Shown here: positions 56,443 to 64,000 of the stretch, piece after piece | Position numbering within the stretch: the stretch's first letter is position 1 | How the letters are laid out: every line of letters starts with the position of its first letter | Assembly (NCBI GenBank): GCA_023055505.1 | Contig: JALIRH010000045.1 | Location: 3,162,001-3,226,000 of the forward strand | Length of the DNA stretch: 64,000 nucleotides | From: Callipepla californica brunnescens | Taxonomy: Eukaryota; Chordata; Aves; Galliformes; Odontophoridae | Direction of reading: 5' to 3' | Notes under the pieces: model-generated | The model's database searches: none | Seen by the model: the letters and a program-made list of their open reading frames with translations, nothing else | Told to the model about the DNA's origin: nothing | Made by a program: the position numbers and the translations under genes

Positions 56443-58556
56443 TTAGAGATCCTCCAAGCTATAGCCCCGGAATTTGAGGCTGGGGGGCACCGGGATGGCG
56501 TTGCCCCCCATGTGCCAGCTCCACAGCGGGTGGGTTTTGGAGAGGGCCCACGAGTTTTTGCCCCCCAGGGAGGAGGCAGGGCACAGGTCCCCGTCTTCCC
56601 CCACGACCAGGGAGGGAATACACGGGAAGTTGCCCATGAGGCTGAAGGAATTCCGAGGCGGGGTTGGCCCGGCGCTGCCGAGGCGTTTGCAATGAGTGTT
56701 TCCCTTTTTGGCATTCCTCCTTTGAGTCTTTTGTGGCCTCCCTTTGGAGGAGCTCTGTTGCCTTTCTGCCTCAGCGCCTCTGGCAAGGCGTCTGCGCTTG
56801 GCATTCCTTTCCGAGCCATTGCCTCTCAAAGCTTTGTTTGACAAGGTGCCGGGGCTCTCTGCTCTTTTGGAGCCGGGGGATTTGAGCTCTGCAGCTTTGC
56901 AGGGCTCCGTCCTCCCTCCGTGCCGCAAACTTTTCCCGTCCACGTTGAACCCTTTGGCGTAACACCACAGCTTGGACTGCCGGATCAGGCGGTCGAAGTG
57001 ATCCCGTCGGGGCTCCGCCGCTTCCCCGGGGGGGTCCGGGCCGAGACCCCCCGCCAGAGCCGGGGATGGGGCCGGGGGCTCCGGGGGCGGCCCTTGGGAA
57101 GCTGCCGGCCCGGCTGTGGCTCCGCTCTGCCTCTCCTCTCGGTCGCAGGGGCCTAACGAGGCTCTATTGTTCGAGGCATCTTTGTGCAAATCCTTCCCTT
57201 TGGCGCAGGGCTCCGCGCCCCCAAAGCCGCCCTCCTTTTGTGGCGGGTCCCCCCCAGGGGTGATGCTCGGGGAGGGAGGGGGAGAGGAGGAGGAGGAGGA
57301 GGAGGAGGAGGAGGAGGAGGAGGAAGGGGAAGCCTCCTGCTTCGCGTACGGCTCCGGCTGTGCCCCCGAGCCCAGGGCCGGAGCCGGGCTCAAACTTTCC
57401 GAAGTTGACGCTCGCAAAGTCCTGGCCCAGAGCTGCTGCGAGAGGAAGAGGAGGTCGGGCTCGGCCCGCAGCGCTTTGCCCGGGCCCGGGGGGGGCTCCG
57501 AGGGCCGTTCGTCACCGAGGGTCTCCCGGGGGGGCTGCGGCTGGAAGCGGGGCAGAGCCGCCTGCCTGTACCGGGTGCTCTGCACCGAGTCCCCGCTGCA
57601 CAGCGAGCTGCTCTCCGACTCCGAGGAGCTGCCCTCCTCGCTGCTGCACGACGTGTCCCCTTCCTCCTCCTCCTCCTCCTCCTCCTCCTCAGACGAGTCG
57701 CTGGAGGTGGCGGGGCTGGACCCCCCGAAATCCAGGCTGGAGTCCGAGTCGCTGGAGTACCCGGCGGAGGTTCCCTGCCTCTTGCAGCCGGGGAAAGCGG
57801 ACGAGCGGCTTTTCCTCCCCCCCGCGGGGCCCTTCTCGGCCGGGAAGAGCCCTTTGGCGCAGCGGGGGGCCGAGGCCGGGGGGGGCGGAGGGGGCGGCGG
57901 GGTGCAGCAGCGCCAGGTCCCGGGGGTACGCAGCCAGGGCCCCCGCCAGCAGCCCCCCACGCTCGGGCAGCTCGCAGCCCCTTCGGCCCCGCGGGGCCCT
58001 CTCGAGGACGGGGCAGCCCCGGGGGAAGGGCTGCGGGAGGAGAGCGGAGGGCGGCGGGCGCGGCTTGAGGCCGGGGGGGCAGTTTGGGGCGGGGGGGGGT
58101 CGGGGCCGAGCAGCAGCCGCCGGCTCTGTAGGGCGGCAGCAGCTGGGGCCGGGGGCAGGAGAAGAGCTCCCCGGGGTCCGGCAGCAGCAGCTGCTCCCTC
58201 CTCTTGCTCTTCCTTTTCCTCTTCCTCCGGCGGGGGCTGAGGCTCTTGCAGGAGGTGCAGAGAGCCTCCAGGTCCGCCTTGGAGATGAGCGAGCACTTCA
58301 CGGCGCGGGTGGGCACCGAATTGATGGCTTTGAGGGTGCGGAGCTCCTGGAGATCGCAGCGGCGGCTCTTGATCTTTAAGGTTTCCATCTTCTTGCTGAT
58401 GGTGGTCCTGGGGATATCCTTGAACAGGTCGCTGAGGACCTGGGCCAGAGCAAACATCTGGGTGCCATTGATCTGTAAGTATCCCAAGTTTATCCCTTCG
58501 ATTTCTTGATAGCCGGCGTGGAAATGCCCCGGCCCGGCGTCCCCATTGTAATCCAT
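56443..58556 (-). CDS. EPOP: EPOP orthologue with an N-terminal Ski/Sno/Dac-type domain (SKIDA1/EPOP family); frame broken at two homopolymers
   Basis: The start at 58556 sits in a perfect GCCACCATGG context. Residues about 16-106 form a Ski/Sno/Dac-type domain as in SKIDA1: GINLGYLQINGTQMFALAQV, KDIPRTTISKKMETLKIKS, LKAINSVPTRAVKCSLISKA. A basic stretch (RRRKRKRKSKRR, likely a nuclear signal) follows, then a long Pro/Ser/Glu-rich linker with poly-Glu and poly-Ser runs. The block DHFDRLIRQSKLWCYAKGFN at about 518 matches mammalian EPOP nearly residue for residue. The C-terminus (MGNFPCIPSLVVGEDGDL to PVPPSLKFRG) is shared by EPOP and SKIDA1. Family knowledge: EPOP is nuclear and links Elongin B/C to PRC2, with the C-terminal region contacting SUZ12. 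The domains lie in three successive frames, shifting by +1 near the G8/G9 runs at 58091-58099 and 57878-57885; one base fewer in each gives about 703 codons. The neighbour SRCIN1 supports EPOP over SKIDA1. Confidence 0.88.
57283..57324 (-). repeat. EPOP: (TCC)n codon repeat encoding poly-Ser in EPOP
   Basis: About 13 near-perfect TCC codons give a Ser run before PPPSPS. It is inside the coding region and in frame with the C-terminal domain, so length variation would change the protein without breaking it. Confidence 0.9.
57661..57693 (-). repeat. EPOP: (GAG)n codon repeat encoding poly-Glu in EPOP
   Basis: About ten consecutive GAG codons follow SDSS and precede GDTSCSSEE. SKIDA1 carries an equivalent acidic Glu/Ser tract, which supports this reading frame here. 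Confidence 0.9.
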
Positions 58557-59817
58557 GGTGGCTGGAACAATCCCGAAGGTCCCTTCGCAGGTCAGGAACA
58601 TTTTGCAAGGAGCGTTTACTTTGTCTCTTTCAAAGGGGGCATTGAAAGTAAGGACATATTTGTTTCCACTCCGTGATCACACATCGCTGCCCCTCTGGAG
58701 AGGTGGGGGAGGGGGCAGGGGGAAAAAAAAAAGAAAAAAAGAGAGAGAGAAAAAAAAAAAAGGGGGTGGGGGGGAAAGCCAAAGCAGTCGATCGCCCCTT
58801 CAAACGCTCCAGTCAACGATGTGCAACATCTTCCCAACACCCCGCACTGGAGCCGCACTCCTCGTCTTCCCCCTCCCCAGCATGAAAAAAAGAAGGCAAA
58901 AAAAAGAAGTCAAACATTCTCGCGTCCTGCAGCTCCCCCAGCCAGGTCCCAGCCCACCTTCCACTCCCAAAATAATCCCTCTGGGGGGAGGGAGGGGGGC
59001 GGGAGAGGAGGGGGGGGGGGGGGAGATCAACAAGCACAGAGCCCTACGCCGCTCGCAGCCACTGAGGTGTCGGAGCGCACAAAGCTGCTCGGAGGGCCGA
59101 GGGTCGGGTTGGGGGGTTTTGGGGGTGGGGGACCCCCTCTCCGAGCTCTGCCGCCTCCCCGGGATCCGCTCTCCTCGTTCGGTTCGTCCCGGAGCAGCCG
59201 GACCCCCCTCGGCCCCACGGCTGATTGGGTCCCGGCGCTCCGTGATGTCACCAACCCCAACATTTCACACGCACACAATGGGCACCGCGCTTTTTTTCCC
59301 CTATTAAAAAAAATAAATAAATCGAAATCATCATCGTGATAAAAATAGAGGAAAAAAAAAAAAAAGAAAATAAAAAAGAAAAAAAAGAAAATAAAAAAAA
59401 TATATATTCTATTTAATTTTTAAATCTCAGCGGGCGCCGCTCCTCGGGCGCTTTGTTTCGGCCCCGGGGGGGTGGGGGGATTTGGGGGGGGGGGCATTTC
59501 GGTCCTTAAGTATAACGCAGAGCTTCCCAACACGGCCCCGGTGCCGAGGGGGGGTTGGGGCTGCAATGCACCGCGAAGGGCTCGGGATCCCGGGGAGAGC
59601 TGCTCGAGGAGTCCGAGTCCTCCACCATTCATCCCTCGGCCCGGGAGGAGCCCTGATTAACTGCCAATTACCGCATTTATCATCTGCGAGGAGCACGGGG
59701 TGGAGGTGCGGGTGGTGACTCCGGCGGCGGTGCAGCCTCGCCGAGATCCTTCCGTCCCCTTTTTAAGAGCCCGCGGCCCTGATTCGAGTCTCACCTTTAT
59801 CGTGCAAGCAGGCTTTA

Positions 59818-60140
59818 AAAAAAAAAAAGGGGGAAAAAAATAAAAAGGGGGGAAAAAAAAGGGAAGAAAAAAGGGGAGGAAAAAAAAGGGGGGGGGAAAG
59901 GGGAGAAAAAAAAGGGAAAAAAAGGGAGGAAAGGGAGAAAAGGGGGGAAAGGAAAAAAGGGGGGAAAGGGGAAAAAGGGGGGAAAGGGGAAAAAGGGGGG
60001 GAAAGGGGAAAAAGGGGGGAAAGGGGAAAAAGGGGGGGAAAGGGGGAAAGGGGAAAAAGGGGGGAAAGGGGAAAAAGGGGGAAAGGGGAAAAAGGGGGAA
60101 AGGGAAAAAGAAAAGGAAAGGAAAAAGGAAAAACAAAGAA
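59818..60140 (+). repeat. 323-bp almost pure polypurine tract (A/G)
   Basis: Nearly every base on the plus strand is A or G, arranged as quasi-repeats of GGGGAAAGGGGAAAAA. A 159-codon minus-strand frame rich in Phe, Pro and Leu is produced by it and is not a gene. Confidence 0.95.
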
Positions 60141-62639
60141 GAAGAAAAATAATAATTAAAAAATGGGAAGAAAGAAAGAGAAAGGGAATTTTTTGGTGCT
60201 CGAAGTTGATCACAAAGTTTGGGCGTTCGGTCGCTCGCTTCTCCTCCTCACAAAACCCAAAGAGGGGACGGCAGAATTCTGCCTCGGAAAGGCAAAATAA
60301 ACCACGAAAGCCACGAAGGAAACCCTTACCCGGCCAGGAGCTCCGCTGTCTCCGTCCCCTCTATTCCTCCCGGGTGGGGAGGGGTCCCCGCGTGGAGCAG
60401 CGCGGCCGTGGGGCAGCAGTTACCTCGGAAACCTTTTTGGGGGAAGGGAAGGGAAGGGAGGCTGCAGCTCTGCGGTGCACTCCTCTCGAGCTCCGTCTGT
60501 CTCCCACATGAAAAGTCGCCGTCGGTCCTCCTCGGCTTTTTATTTTGTGTGTGTGTGGTTCGAATGGCGAAATCGGAGCGATTCGATAATAATAATAATA
60601 ATAATCGGCGAAACTCTCGCGCACGATCGACCGCGAACGATCCCGATTTAGAAACAATCCCCGAGGAGGAGGAGGAGGAGGAGGAGGAAGCGCATTCCTG
60701 AGTATGTGTGTAAAAAAAACACTTGAAAATAACTCCGACGTCGGCCGCGGTTTGGGGAGCGGGGTTCACCTGATGTCGCGTTCACTTCTCTCTGCCCGAG
60801 GGGATGGATGGGTCCCACCCCGGCAGCAGCACGATCCGCCGGCCGGGTTTCTCCGTTCCCAGCACACGTGTGCTCGCACCCCTCGGGCCTCGGGAGCGTT
60901 TCGCCCTCGTTTTTCCACAGGCAGAGTTTCCTGTGAGTAAAGGTCCGCGTCCAACACAAACACGAAATTCCTCTTTGTTTGGGCAGAGGGGAGGGGAAGA
61001 TTGCATCGCTCCGCGGTCGCGGAGGGTCCCGTTCGTGGGCCGGGCTGCAGCCGCCCGTGGGCAGACGAAGGGAGATGGATCCCGGGGGTTTTTGGTTCCG
61101 GCCTTAAGCAGAGCCATTTTACCTATAGCTGAGCTCTGCTGCGTGCCAGACTGGAGGAGGGGAGCTGGCATTCGCAGCCCCGTCCCATGTGGGCTCGACG
61201 AGGGGCTCCGGTAAAGAGAACACAGTGCGATGAACGGGGATGTGGGGCTGCAGAGGGGGTGCGGGGACCCCCAAGCACAAGGTGGGGGGGAAACAGGCTC
61301 AGAGCCGTGCGGCGTTTCCCTGTAAATCTCTGTCACCGGGAACCGAAAGCGGCAACGTAGAAGTTCAGTGTGGAATGTGCTGGTGTGTGCGTGCGGTGAC
61401 GTGTCCGCACGGCTCAGCGTGGGACTCACAGCACTGTGCGAACCCCACGCGTGGGGTGCTGGGTGCTGCTTCCTGAGCGGTTCGGTGGCACCACGGGCCG
61501 CTCTGTGCTGCTCTGCTCCTGCTGGGGGTCACGAACTGTGTGCATAGCGTGGGCTGCGTGGCTTACGTGGGTTGCATGGGCTGCACAGAGCCCTGGGAAG
61601 TGGGCACATGTTGGCATCGCAGCCCCGTTCCTGCTCCCAGGGATGGGGGGATGAGAACTTGGTGTTCCTGCCCTGATTCCTCCCCTTCAGGTGGGTTTCT
61701 CCCTTCTATCCACCGGGCTGCAGCTCCTGCAGGGGTGGGATGATGGGATCCCCCATTTCCTGGGGGTCCTGGAGGTGCAGCAGAACCTTCCCTACACATC
61801 CCACCCGTCACTGTTGGACTTTGCCAGGTCTCAGGGGGGGAATCAGGGGGAGGCAAAGGTAAAGCAGGAGCTCCAGAAAACAGCAGAGGGGTTTGGGCTG
61901 ACCCCTTTGGGAAGGAGCTGTACGTGGGGGCCTGCAGCACAGCTGAGGCTGCAGGGATGGCTGGTTTGTCTGGGACTGCTCAAATTCACATTTACCATCC
62001 TCTGCAGAGAGCCAGATTGAGTGGGGACGTGGTGAGAGGTGTGCAGAAAGCAGGTGCAAGGGGGGGTGAGACTCATGGGTGAGCCCTGGTGAGGAGCTAC
62101 ATCTGATTTACCATGAGAAACTGAGGGCTGTCCCCTCTACAGAGCCCACTCTGTGCCACCAGGGAGAGGGGACTGCTGAAACACCCTCAGCCATGCTTGG
62201 GGACAGAGCTGTTCCCTGTGGTTCCCATGGGGCAGAGCCATTGGGGGCATTTCTTTGCTGAAGAAGTCCCCTCCCCGTGGTTGGTTTGTGATTCACACCG
62301 AATTCAGCCGTTCCCCCTTCTGGATCCAACTTCCAGAGCACTGCATCGCTGCTTGTGGGTGTTTCAGTCCATCCCAGTTCAGCCATTCGTTTCTTTCCAT
62401 GTTTGTGATGTGCTGCTGGGAGGGCAGTGGGTTGGTTCTGCTTGGTTCCCTTCGGGTTTTGCCACTCGGTACCACCCCGGAGCAAACAAAGCTGCGTTCA
62501 GTGGCAATTTATACAAATGTAAATCCCTCTCCACTCCTTTGTTTCAAGGTACAGAGACGGAAATGTGCTGATCCGGGAGTGGGCTCAGTGCTCTGGGGCT
62601 GCTGAGGATGGTGTTCCCTTCTCTGTGCTGGGTTTAGGG

Positions 62640-63210
62640 TAGAAGGAAAAATATGAAAGGAAAAAAAGGGGGAGGAGAGGGAAGGAAGAAGGGAATGGGA
62701 ATGGGAAAAGAAGGAGGAAGAAGGAAAAGGGAAAACAAAAAAAGAAAAGGGAGTGGGAAAGGAAGAAGGATGAAGGAAGAAGGAAGAAGGAAAAGGGAAG
62801 GGGAAGGGGAAAGGGAAAGAAAAGGAAGAAGGAAAAGGGAGGGATAAGGAAGAAGGAAGGGGAAGGGAAGGGAAGGGAAGGGAAGGGAAGGGAAGGGAAG
62901 GGAAGGGAAGGGAAGGGAAGGGAAGGGAAGGGAAGGGAAGGGAAGGGAAGGGAAGGGAAGGGAAGGGAAGGGAAGGGAAGGGAAGGGAAGGGAAGGGAAG
63001 GGAAGGGAAGGGAAGGGAAGGGAAGGAAGGGAAGGGAAGGGGAAGGAGAAAGGGAAAGGGAAAGGGAAAGGGAAAGGGGAAAGCAAAGGGGAAAGGAAAA
63101 GGAAAAAAAGAAGGGAAAGGGAAAGGAAAAAGAAAGAAGGGGGAAAAAGAAGGAGGAAAAGACAGGAAGAAGGAAAAAAGAAAAAGTAGAAAAGAAAAAG
63201 GAAATAACAA
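62640..63210 (+). repeat. Polypurine block with (GGGAA)n pentanucleotide satellite core
   Basis: The core at about 62859-63024 is about 33 copies of GGGAA in perfect register. The flanks are A/G-only with varied GGAAGAAGGAAAA units. Minus-strand frames of 277 and 233 codons (LPFPS repeats) are artefacts of it. Confidence 0.96.
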
Positions 63211-64000
63211 TTCCCAGTGTGGGAAGTTGCAGGCCTTCCTCGCGCTCCCTTCGCCGTCCCGCGGTCGCTCGTCGCCTCTCCGTGCTCCTCCTCTCTCATC
63301 CCCTGGCAGTGGAACTGTGGCAGCGAAGAAATCACCCAACAATAAATGTGGAACGTTTCCCCTTGAACGGATTTTGCTGGAAGAAACGTTTCCTCTTCCT
63401 TTGCTCCTCAGTTTGTGCTCCTTTTTGTTTCAGCCTGGAGAAAGCAGGGAAAGCCTCTTGTGTGTCCTGCACTCATCTACTGCTGAGTCGAGATATTGTC
63501 TGAAAAGCTCTTTAAAAAACGCTGGAAAAAATCAATAGTTGCTAAACTGAGCTTCAACCAAAGGATTCCTCACCATCCCATAGCGCTGCTGCTGGGAGGA
63601 GCGTGGCCGGGCAGCCCCAGCCCTCCTACGGAGCAGGGAAGGGCCCGAGGTGTCCATCCCATCGCTCTGTGAGATCATCTTTTCCCTCCGAGAGCATTTT
63701 TGCATCTATTCCAAACACATAACACGTGTAAGAGCCTTTCTCGGTTCCGTGGGACTCACCCGACACCTGCCAGCCTTCCTCCACCTCTCTAGGAGAATCT
63801 TTACCATCCAACGTTCCATGTTGTCAAACTTTAAAAGGAAAACCTCTCTCTCCTCTCTCTTTTTTTTTTACCTTTTGCAAAGTATTCCTCCTGCCCGGCC
63901 ATTGATTGACAAGTTTATTATTATTATGAATGGATTCTCCCATTTCCCAGTCCTCTTCAAGGCCTGATGTGGATTGAGAGCCTGACCAGTTGCTTATTGA

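Larger units (their letters stand above)
58650..64000. other. EPOP upstream region, no further gene recognised
   Basis: The stretch from 58.65 to about 61.3 kb is CpG-rich in parts (59.0-59.7 and 60.2-61.2 kb) and could hold the EPOP promoter and untranslated first exon. A minus-strand donor-like CCGAG|gtaact lies near 60433. The polypurine tract at 59818-60140 and the satellite block at 62640-63200 lie here. No exon of MLLT6, the next gene at human 17q12, was recognised. Confidence 0.5.

Noticed and set aside
57116..58240. 374-codon plus-strand frame opposite EPOP
   Set aside because: It is antisense shadow of the EPOP coding region. Its residues mirror the Ser/Glu codon repeats and there is no independent similarity.
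56443..58556. Calling the right-hand gene SKIDA1
   Set aside because: The Ski/Dac domain resembles SKIDA1, but the internal block DHFDRLIRQSKLWCYAKGFN matches EPOP and not SKIDA1, the long poly-Ala and poly-His regions of SKIDA1 are absent, and SRCIN1 is the neighbour.
58554..58601. Upstream in-frame ATG at 58601 as the EPOP start (MFLTCEG)
   Set aside because: The ATG at 58556 has a perfect Kozak context and matches the SKIDA1 N-terminal length. The extra 15 residues have no counterpart in the family, although they cannot be excluded.
62509..63342. 277-codon minus-strand frame of LPFPS repeats
   Set aside because: It comes from the (GGGAA)n satellite and polypurine flanks.
1..64000. tRNA, rRNA or endogenous retrovirus genes
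   Set aside because: No cloverleaf-compatible A/B box pair, rRNA segment, LTR pair or reverse-transcriptase/gag motif was seen on reading both strands. A tRNAscan or RepeatMasker run would settle diverged cases.

Overview
This is a vertebrate nuclear window, almost certainly from a bird and probably a galliform such as chicken. The grounds are small spliced exons with GT-AG introns, GC-rich and CpG-rich sequence with very many long G/C homopolymers (typical of avian microchromosomes), avian CR1 LINE tails, worn MIR SINE pieces, and no Alu or other mammalian repeats. There is no prokaryotic, plasmid, phage or CRISPR content. The species is inferred, not read directly.

Two protein genes can be supported, both on the minus strand. 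SRCIN1 (p140Cap/SNIP, a Src-inhibitory synaptic adaptor) runs from its first coding exon at about 36.87 kb down to the left edge. Thirteen coding exons were resolved to the base with continuous phase, giving about 800 residues. They include a 21-nt microexon (11132-11152) and a first exon (36845-36866) whose only frame-compatible donor is GC rather than GT. The C-terminal part of the protein lies beyond position 1. Intron 1 is 19.4 kb, intron 2 is 6.0 kb and intron 3 is 6.6 kb. These introns hold minisatellites, CpG islands, SINE/LINE remnants and candidate regulatory sequence.

At 56.4-58.6 kb lies a gene with an essentially uninterrupted coding region that combines an N-terminal Ski/Sno/Dac-type domain (as in SKIDA1) with the C-terminal region of EPOP, the Elongin BC and PRC2 associated protein. 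Adjacency to SRCIN1 (as at human 17q12) and the C-terminal motifs make it the EPOP orthologue. From memory, mammalian EPOP lacks the Ski/Dac domain, so this copy looks like the ancestral long form. Its reading frame is broken twice, each time at a G/C homopolymer, most simply explained by indel errors.

Between the two genes (37-53.6 kb) no coding exon was found. That interval has a 44-bp minisatellite derived from a CR1 tail, a pentanucleotide satellite, an older CR1 fragment, and unique AT-rich islands that may be conserved noncoding elements. Beyond EPOP (58.6-64 kb) are a CpG-rich upstream region, two long polypurine tracts and a (GGGAA)n satellite. The two genes are not an operon. They share a syntenic block whose paralogous counterpart in vertebrates contains KIAA1217 and SKIDA1.
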